The notes under the pieces are model-generated. The model had not been told where the DNA came from. It made no database searches and saw only the letters and a program-made list of their open reading frames with translations. A stretch of 64,000 nt of DNA from Streptomyces cyaneogriseus subsp. noncyanogenus. Its GTDB lineage: Bacteria; Actinomycetota; Actinomycetes; Streptomycetales; Streptomycetaceae. Location: NCBI RefSeq assembly GCF_000931445.1, contig NZ_CP010849.1:124001-188000 (forward strand). Reading direction: 5' to 3'. This document shows, one piece after another, positions 51,633-61,304 of the stretch (positions within the stretch are counted from its first letter, which is position 1; the number at the start of each line of letters is the position of its first letter). A program made the translations under genes and the position numbers.

Positions 51633-52661
51633 TCAGCGGGGCCAGGCGCAGTGGACGTGGCGGCCGTGGCCGGCGTTGCCCGGGCCGAGGACCTCCGTCG
51701 CGCCGAGCGTCCGGCAGGCCGCCATCAGGCCCCGGTGCGGGGCGCCGTCGCCGACGTGGCGTCCGTCGATGTGGCTGATGTCGAAGGCGAGTCCGGCGTA
51801 GTGGCGGGAGGTGGCGCTGTGGTCGCCGCCGGCGATCTCGGACACCGAGACGCGGTAGCCGTGCCGGGTGCGCAGCTTCAGCAGCGCGTCGAGCATCCGC
51901 GGGTCGAGGGCGACCCTGCGGTGGGGCCTGTCGCTCCAGGGGCTGGTGAGGGCGCCCTTGCCGTTCGCCGTGTCGACGACGTTCTGCCGTGCGGTCGATC
52001 CGGCGTGCCGGCCGCCGGGGTGGGCGGTGGCCAGGGAGATGCCGCCGGTGCGCAGGATCTGCCGGGCCACGGCGGCACGGGTGCCGGACGGGGCTGCGGT
52101 CCCGGCGTCCAGCAGCGCCGCCCAGGTGCGCCGCCCGGCGATCCCGTCGGCGGCCAGTCCCCTGGTCTTCTGGAACGCCTTGACCTTCGCCGTGACGGCC
52201 GCGGAGAACGTCCCGTCGACGGTCACGGCCTGGCCGCGTGCCTTCAGCAGCGTCCGCAGGGCCTTCACCGCCGGGCCGCGCCCGCCCTCGCGCAGGGTCG
52301 GGGCGAGTTTGCTCCAGGTGGCGGGGCCGACGATGCCGTCCGCGGTCAGCCGCTGGGCGCGCTGGAACGTCTTGACGGCGGCGGTGGTGGCCGGGCCGAA
52401 CGCCCCGTCGGCGGTGAGCGAGTGGCCCCGGGCGGTCAGCAGGTGCTGGAGCGCGGTGACTTCCGTGCCCCGGGCGCCCGCCTTCAGGACCGGCCAGGCC
52501 GCGTCGGCCGCCCGGACCTGGACGGCGGCTCCGGCGGGGGCGGGGGCCGGGAGCCCGGCCGCCCCGCCGGAGGCCAGTTCGGTGCCGATGAGCGCGGCCA
52601 GGGCGAGGGCCGCGGCGGTCAGGCGCGCGGCGCCGGCGGTACGTGCGGCGATCGTGGACAT
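51633..52661 (-). CDS. Secreted peptidoglycan-binding protein with M15-like D,D-peptidase domain
   Basis: 342 residues from ATG 52661. A signal peptide is followed by two peptidoglycan-binding type-1 modules (WPVLKAGARGTEVTALQHLL; GPAVKALRTLLKARGQAVTV). The C-terminal domain has SRHYAGLAFDISHIDG and GRHVHCAWPR, the His/Asp and His zinc ligands of M15/VanY-type carboxypeptidases. It probably trims or cleaves stem peptides. ATGCAC motifs lie upstream, as they do at the neighbouring DUF2690/GH25 divergent promoter. Confidence 0.82.
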   Translation of the reverse strand: MSTIAARTAGAARLTAAALALAALIGTELASGGAAGLPAPAPAGAAVQVRAADAAWPVLKAGARGTEVTALQHLLTARGHSLTADGAFGPATTAAVKTFQRAQRLTADGIVGPATWSKLAPTLREGGRGPAVKALRTLLKARGQAVTVDGTFSAAVTAKVKAFQKTRGLAADGIAGRRTWAALLDAGTAAPSGTRAAVARQILRTGGISLATAHPGGRHAGSTARQNVVDTANGKGALTSPWSDRPHRRVALDPRMLDALLKLRTRHGYRVSVSEIAGGDHSATSRHYAGLAFDISHIDGRHVGDGAPHRGLMAACRTLGATEVLGPGNAGHGRHVHCAWPR

Positions 52662-52865
52662 GTGTGACTCCTTGTCCGGAAGCAGATGGTGGGTCACGGC
52701 CGCGGCGAGCACCCGCCGCCCGGCCGGTGACCGGCCGGGCGCGGGCGGAGGCAGCCCCGGACGGGGTGGGGGTCCAAGGGGGGATGCGGTCGGCGCCGCG
52801 GCGGCCGTGGCATCACTGTGCCCGGAGCCGCGCGGCGTGGGCCAGCTCTCTTGCCCGGTCGCCTG

Positions 52866-52893
52866 ATGCATCCCATGCACCGCCGCTATGCAC
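52866..52893. promoter_or_regulatory. ATGCAC motif cluster upstream of the M15-like gene
   Basis: ATGCAT (52866), ATGCAC (52875) and ATGCAC (52888) occur within 28 bases. The same hexamer makes a perfect inverted pair at 54062-54087 in the next regulatory region, suggesting a common regulator. The gap from 52662 to 52950 holds no gene. Confidence 0.45.
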
Positions 52894-52950
52894 GGCGCTG
52901 ACCGGCCGTCATGTGCGGGCGGCGGGGGCGGGCCGGGGCGGGTGCGGGGG

Positions 52951-54015
52951 TCAGCCGCGGCCCGCCGCTGCGCTGTGGGGCGTGCCCGCGGGCGTGCCGG
53001 CGGGCGCGGGGACCGTGGCGCAGACCTCGCCGCGCGGGGTGCGGGCGCAGGCCGTCGCGTCGTCGGGATTGAGGGCCGCGACCATGGTGCTGTGGGCGTC
53101 GTGGCCCCACTGCTGGGTGTAGTGGCGTGAGCGGCCCGCGTTGTTGGTGACCCGGACGACGTCGCCCTGCGAGGTGCCGCTCATCTTGCCCCAGGCCGCC
53201 TGGCACGTCGGGCTGAACCGCAGCTCCACCCGGATGCCGTGGCCGTGTCCCGTGTAGTACGTGGCCGCGTCCTCCCGGCAGATGGCGTACTTGGGGTCGA
53301 TGCCGAAGCAGGATTCCCCGCGGCAGTGCGCGGTGAGGGTCGGTGGCGAGGGTGTTCCCGCGGCGGGGGAGGGTGTGGGCGCGGGCGCGGCGGCGGCCGG
53401 CCGCTGCCCGTCCGGCCGGTCCGCGCCGCTGCCGTCCTTCCCGCCGAAGGTCACGGCGGCCGTGAGTACGCACGCGCCGGTGGCCAGGGCCGCCAGGGCC
53501 GCCGCGAGCCGGGGCCGGAGGGCGGCGGTCAGGCGTCCGGGCCGGCCGGCGGCAGGGGGCGCACCGGTGGTGAGGGGTGTCCCGGTGGCGAGGGGCGGGC
53601 CGGTCCGCGGGGCCGGTGCCGCGACGGCCGCGGGGGCGGTGGCGGCGTCCGGCCGTCCGGGGGCGGGCGGGGGTGCGGCGGCCTCCGCTGTCACCGGCTG
53701 CGGCGCGGAGGGACGGCGCCCGGCCGGCTGTGCCGACGCCTCGCCGTGCAGGGCGAGCGCGGTCTCCAGTTCCTGCGGTGCGCGGCCGAGCACCTGGTGC
53801 ATCACGCGGATCACGTCGGGCCGGGCCAGGGTGGGGCGGGTGCGGTGCAGGTAGCGCGACAGCATCTCCTGGCTGGTGCGCACACCCCGCTCCGTGATCC
53901 GCCGCGCCAGCGCCTCTTGTGTGATCTTGCCGGGGTCCTGCTCCCACCAGTTCCTCAGCAGCCGGGCGAGCCGCTGCTTCGCCGCCTTCGCAGGCTCGTG
54001 GTCTGCCACGCCCAT
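52951..54015 (-). CDS. Helix-turn-helix protein with C-terminal DUF2690 domain
   Basis: 354 residues from ATG 54015 (RBS GGGGG). The N-terminus has an atypical helical DNA-binding segment (QEALARRITERGVRTSQEML, then HRTRPTLARPDVIRVMHQVL). A long Ala/Pro linker contains one helix (about residues 175-195, ALAALATGACVLTAAVTF) that may cross the membrane. The C-terminal DUF2690 domain has CRGESCFGIDPKYAICREDA and related Cys pairs. This suggests a membrane-anchored regulator with an extracytoplasmic sensor, divergent from a GH25 lysozyme gene. Function is unknown. Confidence 0.82.
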   Translation of the reverse strand: MGVADHEPAKAAKQRLARLLRNWWEQDPGKITQEALARRITERGVRTSQEMLSRYLHRTRPTLARPDVIRVMHQVLGRAPQELETALALHGEASAQPAGRRPSAPQPVTAEAAAPPPAPGRPDAATAPAAVAAPAPRTGPPLATGTPLTTGAPPAAGRPGRLTAALRPRLAAALAALATGACVLTAAVTFGGKDGSGADRPDGQRPAAAAPAPTPSPAAGTPSPPTLTAHCRGESCFGIDPKYAICREDAATYYTGHGHGIRVELRFSPTCQAAWGKMSGTSQGDVVRVTNNAGRSRHYTQQWGHDAHSTMVAALNPDDATACARTPRGEVCATVPAPAGTPAGTPHSAAAGRG

Positions 54016-54061
54016 TGATGCGTTCCCCCTGAGATGCACTGCATGAGCCCAGGTCAACGGC

Positions 54062-54087
54062 CATGCACCGGACGGCTCCTGTGCATG
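54062..54087. promoter_or_regulatory. Inverted repeat CATGCAC-N12-GTGCATG between the DUF2690 and GH25 genes
   Basis: A perfect 7-12-7 dyad lies between the divergent starts (54015 and 54193). A further TGCACTGCA palindrome sits at 54035-54043. It is a good operator candidate for the adjacent helix-turn-helix protein. Confidence 0.55.
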
Positions 54088-54192
54088 AATCAGTCGACGG
54101 GCGGAAAGTCTAGGGCCCGCTCGGCGAGCAGGCGCATGGTTGAGCCACCCACCCTCCCCGGCCGCTCGGCCATGCCTTCGAAGGAGACACGT

Positions 54193-55434
54193 GTGTCCAG
54201 TCCCGCACGCATCCGCCGCGGAACGCGCCTGTCCGCCGCCGCCCTGGCCGGCGCCTGTCTGGTGAGCGGCGCCGCACTGGCCGGCGCCGGTCCGAGCGCC
54301 GCCGCTCCCCCGGACGCCTACGAGGTGAAGGGCGTCGACACCAGCCACCACAACCACGACGCGACGGGCCGGGCCATCGACTGGGAACGCGTCGCCCGGC
54401 ACAACGCGTTCGCCTTCCTCAAGGCGACCCAGGGCACCGCCTACGCAGACCCCTGGTTCGCGCGGGACTTCAAGGCCGCCTCCGCCACGTCCCTGCTGCG
54501 GGCGCCGTACCACTTCTTCGACCCGCGCAGCGCCCGCGACGGCGCCGCACAGGCCGACCACTTCGTGCGCACCGCGCGCGCCGCCGGCTACTCGGGGACG
54601 AGGGCCGGGGAGCTGCCGCCGGTCCTGGACGTGGAGAGCGTCCCGGCCGGCGGCAGGGAGGTCTGCCCCCGGGACCTGCGCGCCGACCAGCTGCGGATCT
54701 TCCTCCAACGGGTGAAGTCCGCGTTCGAGGTGACGCCGATCGTCTACACGCGGGCGTCGTTCGTCGCCGGCTGCATGGGCGGCAAGGGCGAGGTCTTCCG
54801 GGGCCACCCGCTGTGGCTGGCCCGGTACCGGAGCGGCGCGAAGGAACCGGGCAACGTGCCGGGTGCCGGGGCGTGGACGTTCTGGCAGTACACCGAGACC
54901 GAACGGGTGCCGGGCATCCCCGGCCGCGACGGCGCCGCCGGCACCGCCGACCGCAACGTCTACCGGGGCACCCTGGCCCGGCTGCGTGCGCTGGCCCACC
55001 TCGGTGGCGTCCCGCGGCCCGCGTCGTGGCCGGCCCTGAAGGCCGGCCGGCGCGGCGCGGAGGTGACCACCGTCCAGCTCCTGCTCACCGCCCGCGGACA
55101 CGCCACGGCCGCCGACGGCGTCTTCGGCGCGGGCACCCGGGCCGGGGCCGCGGCGTTCCAGAAGGCGCACGGCCTGGCCGCCGACGGCATCGTGGGCCCG
55201 GCCACCTGGACCCGGCTGGTCCTCACCCTGAAGGCCGGCGACCGGGGGCCGGCCGTCACCGCCGTGCAGCGTCAGCTCGCGGACCACGGCCACCCGGTCG
55301 GCGCCGACGGCGTCTTCGGCACCGCCACCGAGGCGGCGGTGAAGGCCTTCCAGCGGGCCAGGGGTCTGGGCGCCGACGGGATCGCCGGCCCGGCCACCTG
55401 GCGGGAACTGGTCGGCGGCGGCCGGGGCCGCTGA
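54193..55434 (+). CDS. Secreted GH25 lysozyme with two C-terminal peptidoglycan-binding modules
   Basis: 413 residues from GTG 54193, chosen because AAGGAG lies 6 bases before it. A signal peptide (RLSAAALAGACLVSGAALAG) is followed by the GH25 catalytic domain: VKGVDTSHHNHDATGRAIDW, then AFLKATQGTAYADPWFARDF and PPVLDVESV with the catalytic Asp/Glu pair. Two peptidoglycan-binding type-1 repeats follow (GAEVTTVQLLLTARGHATAA; PAVTAVQRQLADHGHPVGAD). It cleaves the glycan strand. Together with the M15-like protein it forms a cell-wall-lytic neighbourhood around the DUF2690 regulator. Confidence 0.92.
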   Translation: MSSPARIRRGTRLSAAALAGACLVSGAALAGAGPSAAAPPDAYEVKGVDTSHHNHDATGRAIDWERVARHNAFAFLKATQGTAYADPWFARDFKAASATSLLRAPYHFFDPRSARDGAAQADHFVRTARAAGYSGTRAGELPPVLDVESVPAGGREVCPRDLRADQLRIFLQRVKSAFEVTPIVYTRASFVAGCMGGKGEVFRGHPLWLARYRSGAKEPGNVPGAGAWTFWQYTETERVPGIPGRDGAAGTADRNVYRGTLARLRALAHLGGVPRPASWPALKAGRRGAEVTTVQLLLTARGHATAADGVFGAGTRAGAAAFQKAHGLAADGIVGPATWTRLVLTLKAGDRGPAVTAVQRQLADHGHPVGADGVFGTATEAAVKAFQRARGLGADGIAGPATWRELVGGGRGR

Positions 55435-55662
55435 ACCCGGTGCCGCCCGCGCTCCCCTCCTCACGAGCCCGGCGCCGCCCGCGCCCCTTTCCTCACGAGC
55501 CGGTGCCCGCCTGCCGCCCCGCCTTCTTGCCCGCCGGGGAGCCGGGGCCGGAGGCGGGGCGGGCGGTGTCAGCTTCAGAACCCTTCAAGTGGGACTCCAC
55601 GCGTTCACGCCACGCTCTGGAGGAGGGCCGTAGCGGTCCTCACGGCTTGCAAGGAGGCTCGC

Positions 55663-56742
55663 GTGACAACGGGAACCGTGCAGTTCCTGAACCACGAAGG
55701 GGAGTTGACCTCCCATCCGGATTACGAGGCCGAGATCTCACCGGACGGCCTGCGGAAGCTGTACCACGACATGGCGTGGAGCCGCCGGATGGACGCCGAG
55801 GCCGTCACCCTCCAGCGTCAGGGCGAGCTGGGGCTGTGGCCGTCGCTTTTGGGGCAGGAGGCCGCCCAGATCGGCGCCAGCCACGCCCTGGGCGCGGCGG
55901 ACTACGTCTTTCCCAGCTACCGCGACCACGGCATCGCCCTGTGCCGCGGTGTGGACCCGCTGGATCTGCTGCGCATGTTCCGCGGCGTCACCAACGGCGG
56001 CTGGGACCCGGCGGAGAAGAACTTCCACCTCTACACCCTGGTCATCGGATCGCAGGTGCTGCACGCCACCGGGTACGCGATGGGCCTGGCCAAGGACGGC
56101 GCGCAGGGCGCCGTCCTGACCTGCTTCGGCGACGGCGCCACCAGCCAGGGCGACGTCAGCGAGGCGTTCAACTTCGCGGCCGTCTACCACGCCCCCGTCG
56201 TGTTCTTCTGCCAGAACAACCAGTGGGCGATCTCCGAGGCCAACGAACGCCAGACCCGCGTCCCCCTCCACCAGCGCGCCGACGGCTTCGGCTTCCCCGG
56301 CGTCCGCGTGGACGGCAACGACGTACTGGCCTGCCTGGCCGTCACCAGGTGGGCCCTGGAGCGGGCGCGGTCCGGTGAAGGCCCCACCCTCATCGAGGCG
56401 TTCACCTACCGGATGGGCGCGCACACCACCTCCGACGACCCGCTGCGCTACCGGGACGGCGAAGAGGTCGCGTACTGGAACCTGCGGGACCCGCTGGCCC
56501 GCCTGCGGACGCTGCTGGAGGCCAGGGGCTGGGCCGACGGCGCCTACTTCGACACGGTCGCGGCGCAGTGCGAGGAAAGCGCCCTGGACCTGCGCGGCCG
56601 GCTGCGCGCCACGCCCGACCCCGATCCCGGGGACATCTTCGCCCACGTCCACGCCGACGGGCACGCCCTGGTCGACGAGGAACGCGCCCGCTTCGCCGCC
56701 TACCAGGCCACGTTCGCGGACGCGGCCGGAAGGGGCGAGTGA
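55663..56742 (+). CDS. 2-oxoacid dehydrogenase E1 component, alpha subunit (PDH/BCKDH type)
   Basis: 359 residues from GTG 55663 (RBS AAGGAGG). [20 protein letters not shown] is the substrate-side signature, and [20 protein letters not shown] with [10 protein letters not shown] is the thiamine diphosphate/Mg motif (GDG-x(n)-NN). [12 protein letters not shown] holds the phosphorylation-loop region. It decarboxylates a 2-oxoacid together with the beta subunit 2 bases downstream. Sequence alone does not separate pyruvate from branched-chain oxoacids. The adjacent acetolactate synthase makes branched-chain metabolism a reasonable guess. Confidence 0.92.
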   Translation: MTTGTVQFLNHEGELTSHPDYEAEISPDGLRKLYHDMAWSRRMDAEAVTLQRQGELGLWPSLLGQEAAQIGASHALGAADYVFPSYRDHGIALCRGVDPLDLLRMFRGVTNGGWDPAEKNFHLYTLVIGSQVLHATGYAMGLAKDGAQGAVLTCFGDGATSQGDVSEAFNFAAVYHAPVVFFCQNNQWAISEANERQTRVPLHQRADGFGFPGVRVDGNDVLACLAVTRWALERARSGEGPTLIEAFTYRMGAHTTSDDPLRYRDGEEVAYWNLRDPLARLRTLLEARGWADGAYFDTVAAQCEESALDLRGRLRATPDPDPGDIFAHVHADGHALVDEERARFAAYQATFADAAGRGE

Positions 56743-56744
56743 CC

Positions 56745-57725
56745 ATGACCGTGCAGAAGCTGCCGATGGTCAAGGCGATCAACGAGTCGCTGCGCCACGC
56801 GCTGGCGGCCGATCCGAAGGTCCTGGTGATGGGAGAGGACGTCGGCCGGCTCGGCGGTGTCTTCCGCGTCACGGACGGCCTGCAGAAGGAGTTCGGCGAC
56901 GAACGCGTGCTGGACACCCCGCTGGCGGAGTCCGGCATCGTCGGCACCGCCATCGGTCTCGCCCTGCGCGGCTACCGCCCCGTGGTGGAGATCCAGTTCG
57001 ACGGGTTCGTCTTCCCCGCCTACGACCAGATCGTCACCCAGCTCGCCAAGATGCGGGCCCGGTCGCTGGGGAAGGTGAGGCTGCCCGTCGTCATCCGCAT
57101 CCCCTACGGCGGCGGCATCGGCGCCGTGGAGCATCACTCGGAGTCGCCGGAGGCCCTGTTCGCGCATGTGGCGGGGTTGAAGGTGGTGACACCGTCGAAC
57201 GCCCGCGACGCCTACTGGATGATGCGGCAGGCCGTCGGCGGCGACGACCCGGTGATCTTCTTCGAGCCGAAACGGCGTTACTGGGACAAGGACGAGGTCG
57301 ATCCCGGCGCCACTCCCCTGCCCCTGCACCGGGCGGTCGTGGCCCGCCCCGGCGAGGACCTGACGCTGGCCGCCTACGGGCCGATGGTCAAGGTGTGCCT
57401 GGACGCGGCGCGGGCCGCCGCCGAGGAGGGCCGGTCGCTGGAGGTGCTCGACCTGCGCTCGCTGTCCCCGCTGGACTTCGACACCGTGCAGACCTCCGTG
57501 GAGAAGACCCGCCGGCTGGTGACCGTGCACGAGGCGCCGGTGTTCTTCGGCGCCGGCGCGGAGATCGCCGCCCGCGTCACCGAACGCAGCTTCTACCACC
57601 TGGAGGCCCCGGTCCTGCGGGTCGGCGGATACCACTCCCCCTATCCGCCGTCCCGGCTGGAGGAGACCTACCTGCCCGACCTGGACCGGGTCCTGGACGC
57701 CGTCGACCGCGCCCTGGCGTACTGA
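56745..57725 (+). CDS. 2-oxoacid dehydrogenase E1 component, beta subunit
   Basis: 326 residues. [20 protein letters not shown] then [20 protein letters not shown] show the E1-beta start. [20 protein letters not shown] carries the conserved HHSESPE motif near the active site. [15 protein letters not shown] and [18 protein letters not shown] are the C-terminal subunit contacts. ATG 56745 lies directly after the alpha-subunit stop (56740-56742). Confidence 0.93.
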   Translation: MTVQKLPMVKAINESLRHALAADPKVLVMGEDVGRLGGVFRVTDGLQKEFGDERVLDTPLAESGIVGTAIGLALRGYRPVVEIQFDGFVFPAYDQIVTQLAKMRARSLGKVRLPVVIRIPYGGGIGAVEHHSESPEALFAHVAGLKVVTPSNARDAYWMMRQAVGGDDPVIFFEPKRRYWDKDEVDPGATPLPLHRAVVARPGEDLTLAAYGPMVKVCLDAARAAAEEGRSLEVLDLRSLSPLDFDTVQTSVEKTRRLVTVHEAPVFFGAGAEIAARVTERSFYHLEAPVLRVGGYHSPYPPSRLEETYLPDLDRVLDAVDRALAY

Positions 57726-57740
57726 GAGGAGAGTCCGACT

Positions 57741-59060
57741 GTGGTTCGCGAGTTCACCATGCCCGACGTGGGCGAGGGACTGACCGAGGCGGAGATCCTC
57801 ACCTGGTACGTCCGGCCGGGCGACCCGGTCACGGACGGGCAGACCGTGTGCGAGGTGGAGACCGCCAAGGCCACCGTCGAACTGCCCATCCCCTACACCG
57901 GGGTGGTCCGGGAACTGCTCGCCGCCGAACGGACGACCGTCGAGGTCGGCTCGGTGATCATCACCGTCGCGGAGGCGGCGGAGGAGGCCGCGCCGCCCGG
58001 CGGCTTTGGGCAGGAGGGAGCACCGCCGCAGCGGCAGCCGGTCCTGGTCGGATACGGGGTCAGCGAGGCCCCGGCCAGGCGGCGGGCGCGCACGGCCGCC
58101 GTGTCCGCCCCGCGCCCGGGCAACACCCCGGGCGGGGCCAGGCCCCTGGCCAAACCGCCGGTGCGCAAGCTGGCCAAGGACCTCGGCGTCGATCTGCGCG
58201 TCGTCATCCCCTCCGGCCCCGGCGGCACCATCACCCGCGACGACGTGCACGCCGCGCTCCCGCCCGCGTCCGCGCCGGAGCCGGCCGGGCAGGACCCCAC
58301 GGCCCCGTCCCCGGTCCCGCCCGCGGCGCCGGCAGGCCGGTCGGGCCCGGACACCGCCGCCCGGGAGACGCGCCTGCCCGTCACCGGGGTGCGCAAGGCG
58401 ACCGCGCGGGCGATGGTCGCCTCCGCCTTCACCGCGCCCCATGCCACCGAGTTCGTGACCGTCGACGTCACCCGCACCATGAAACTCCTCGATCGGCTCA
58501 AGCGGGACGAGGAGATGGCCGGCGTCCGGGTCGGGCCCCTGCTGCTGGTCGCCAAGGCCCTGCTGGTGGCCATCGCCCGCAACCCCCACATCAACGCCGC
58601 CTGGGACGAGGCCGCCCAGGAGATCGTCCTCAAGCACTACGTGAACCTCGGCATCGCCGCGGCCACCCCGCGCGGACTGCTCGTGCCGAACATCAAGGAC
58701 GCCCAGGCCAAGACCCTGCCGGAACTGGCCCGCGCCCTGGAAGAGCTCGTCCGTACCGCGCGCGAGGGCGCCACCGCGCCGGCCGCGCTGCGCGGCGGCA
58801 CCGTGACCATCACCAACATCGGCGTCTTCGGCGTCGACACCGGCACGCCGATCCTCAACCCCGGCGAGTCCGCGATCCTCGCCGTCGGCGCCATCAGGAA
58901 GCGGCCCTGGGTCCACCGCGGCACGGTCAGACCCCGGCAGGTCACCACCCTGGCACTCTCCTTCGACCACCGCCTGGTGGACGGGGAGCTCGGCTCCAAG
59001 GTCCTCGCCGACACCGCGGCGATCCTCGAGGACCCCAACCGGCTGATCACATGGTCCTGA
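57741..59060 (+). CDS. 2-oxoacid dehydrogenase E2 (dihydrolipoamide acyltransferase)
   Basis: 439 residues from GTG 57741. One lipoyl domain ([20 protein letters not shown]; lipoyl-Lys in [15 protein letters not shown]), a Pro/Ala linker, an E3-binding domain ([20 protein letters not shown]) and the catalytic domain with active-site [19 protein letters not shown] (HxxxD) follow in the normal order. No E3 (lipoamide dehydrogenase) gene adjoins it, so E3 must come from elsewhere. Its stop is 20 bases before ilvB. Confidence 0.93.
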   Translation: MVREFTMPDVGEGLTEAEILTWYVRPGDPVTDGQTVCEVETAKATVELPIPYTGVVRELLAAERTTVEVGSVIITVAEAAEEAAPPGGFGQEGAPPQRQPVLVGYGVSEAPARRRARTAAVSAPRPGNTPGGARPLAKPPVRKLAKDLGVDLRVVIPSGPGGTITRDDVHAALPPASAPEPAGQDPTAPSPVPPAAPAGRSGPDTAARETRLPVTGVRKATARAMVASAFTAPHATEFVTVDVTRTMKLLDRLKRDEEMAGVRVGPLLLVAKALLVAIARNPHINAAWDEAAQEIVLKHYVNLGIAAATPRGLLVPNIKDAQAKTLPELARALEELVRTAREGATAPAALRGGTVTITNIGVFGVDTGTPILNPGESAILAVGAIRKRPWVHRGTVRPRQVTTLALSFDHRLVDGELGSKVLADTAAILEDPNRLITWS

Positions 59061-59080
59061 GGGAACGAGGCGACACCACC

Positions 59081-61249
59081 ATGGAGAGCACCACCCAGCG
59101 CACCCACCCCGCCGGACACGACCGCCCCGCCGTGGGCACCGCCCCCGCCGCGCTCCCCGGCACGCGGCACGGCGCCGCGGACCGGATCCGCCCGGAACCG
59201 CAGGGCACCCGCCTGACCGGCGCCGAGGCCCTCGTGCGCGCCCTGGAGGAAGCCGGCTGCGAGACGGTGTTCGGCATCCCGGGCGGCGCGATCCTCCCGG
59301 CGTACGACCCGCTGATGGACTCCGCCCGGCTGCGGCACGTCCTGGTCCGCCACGAGCAGGGCGCGGGCCACGCGGCCACCGGTTACGCGCAGGCCACCGG
59401 CAAGGTCGGCGTCTGCATGGCCACCTCCGGGCCGGGCGCCACCAACCTGGTGACCCCGCTGGCCGACGCCTACCTCGACTCGGTGCCCATCGTGGCGATC
59501 ACCGGGCAGGTGCCGGCGCACCTGCTGGGCACGGACGCCTTCCAGGAGGTGGACATCGTCGGCGTCACCACGCCGATCACGAAACACAACGTCCTGGTCA
59601 GGGACGCCCGCGACATCCCGGGGACGGTCGCCGAGGCGTTCCGCATCGCCTCCACCGGCCGCCCCGGCCCGGTCCTGGTCGACATCACCAAAGACGCCCT
59701 CCAGGCCACCGCCGTCTACTCCTGGCCGCCGCGCCGCATCCCGCTGCCGGCCCGGCGGCCCGCCCGGCGCCCGGCCCGGCCGCACCCCGGCCGGATCCGC
59801 GAGGCCGCCGGGCTGATCGCCTCCGCCAAGCGGCCGGTCCTCTACGTCGGCGGCGGCGTCCTCAAGGCGGGCGCCACGGCCGAGCTGAAGGTCCTCGCCG
59901 AGCTGACCGGAGCGCCCGTCACCACCACGTTGATGGCGCTGGGCGCGTTCCCCGACAGCCACCCGCTGCACGTGGGGATGCCGGGCATGCACGGTTCGGT
60001 CACCGCCGTCACCGCGCTGCAGAAGGCCGACCTGATCGTCGCCCTCGGCGCCCGCTTCGACGACCGCGTCACCGGCAGGCTGGACTCCTTCGCCCCGCAC
60101 GCCAAGGTCGTCCACGCCGACATCGACCCCGCCGAGATCGGCAAGAACCGCGCCGCGGACGTGCCGGTCGTCGGGGACGCCCGCGAGGTCATCGCCGACC
60201 TGGTCCAGGCGGTGCGCAAGGAGCACGCCGCGGGCCGCCGGGGCGACCACGCCGCCTGGTGGAAGGAGCTCGACCGCTGGCGCGAGACCTACCCGCTCGG
60301 CTACGACCGGCCCGAGGACGGCTCGCTGTCCCCGCAGGCCGTCATCGAGCGGATCGGGCAGCTCGCCCCCGAGGGCACGATCTTCGCGGCGGGGGTGGGC
60401 CAGCACCAGATGTGGGCCGCGCACTTCATCGGCTTCGAGCAGCCCGCGACCTGGCTGAACTCCGGCGGCGCGGGGACCATGGGCTACGCCGTCCCGGCCG
60501 CCATGGGCGCCAAGGCCGGCGCGCCCGGCAGGACCGTCTGGGCGATCGACGGCGACGGCTGCTTCCAGATGACCAGCCAGGAGCTGGTCACCTGCGTGCT
60601 GAACAACATCCCGATCAAGGTGGCCGTCATCAACAACGGCGCCCTCGGAATGGTCCGCCAGTGGCAGACCCTCTTCTACGGCCGCCGCTACTCCAACACC
60701 GCGCTGGACACCCGCCGTACCGGCGCCGGTGCCGCCCGGCTCGGCACCCGTGTCCCGGACTTCGTGAAGCTGGCGGAGGCGATGGGCTGCGTCGTCGTAT
60801 AACTTCGTATAATGTATGCTATACGAAGTTATTACGTCACCTGCGTGCTGAACAACATCCCGATCAAGGTGGCCGTCATCCACAACGGCGCCCTCGGAAC
60901 GGTCCGCCAGTGGCAGACCCTCTTCTACGGCCGCCGCTACTCCAGCACCGCGCTGGACACCGGCCGTACCGGCGCCGGTGCCGCCCGGCTCGGCACCCGT
61001 GTCCCGGACTTCGTGAAGCTGGCGGAGGCGATGGGCTGCGTCGCGCTGCGCTGCGAGGACCCCGCCGACCTCGACGCCGTCATCGCCAAGGCCAACGCCG
61101 TCGACGACCTCCCGGTCGTCGTCGACTTCGTCGTCCACCAGGACGCGATGGTGTGGCCGATGGTCGCCGCCGGCACCTCCAACGACGAGATCATGGCCGC
61201 CCGCGACGTCCGCCCCGACTTCGGCGCCGGCGAGCAGGCCGTGAGCTGA
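59081..61249 (+). CDS. ilvB: Acetolactate synthase large subunit, interrupted by a sequencing-linker artefact
   Basis: The start ATG 59081 follows AACGAGG. Residues show the ThDP-enzyme order: [20 protein letters not shown], the catalytic Glu in [20 protein letters not shown], and [13 protein letters not shown] with [20 protein letters not shown]. The frame stops at 60800-60802 inside the loxP-type linker. Removing 249 bases (linker plus one 207-bp copy) restores an open frame of about 639 residues to the stop at 61247-61249. No ilvN small subunit follows, so this is not the standard ilvBN pair. It may serve the neighbouring dehydrogenase or a specialised pathway. Confidence 0.88.
60588..60794. 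repeat. Upstream copy of the duplicated ilvB segment at linker 2
   Basis: This 207-bp copy encodes the canonical acetolactate synthase sequence ([23 protein letters not shown]). It recurs at 60837-61043 with four substitutions (60632 A/C, 60651 T/C, 60696 A/G, 60713 C/G), each changing an amino acid. The canonical motif argues that this copy is the true sequence. Confidence 0.9.
60795..60836. other. Second loxP-containing 42-bp sequence (probable 454 paired-end linker)
   Basis: Identical to 3120-3161 over all 42 bases and in the same orientation, with the loxP core at 60799-60832. It puts a TAA stop in frame within ilvB. Flanking copies of the same ilvB segment on both sides mark a misassembled paired-end read. 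Confidence 0.93.
60837..61043. repeat. Downstream copy of the duplicated ilvB segment at linker 2
   Basis: It reads [13 protein letters not shown] and [10 protein letters not shown], with the conserved Met and Asn of the acetolactate synthase motif replaced, which is unlikely in a working enzyme. Reading continues into the true ilvB 3' end. The substitutions suggest low-quality read sequence or a related template. Confidence 0.88.
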
Positions 61250-61304
61250 CCGCGACGCGGCCGGGCCGGCCGGTGGAGTGCTCACCGGGCGGACCCGGCC
61301 GGGC

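Noticed and set aside
3120..60836. Two directly repeated loxP sites that could flank a 57.7-kb Cre-excisable engineered segment
   Set aside because: Each site is embedded in the exact 42-bp 454 paired-end linker and lies between duplicated genomic sequence, which library chimeras explain better than deliberate insertion.
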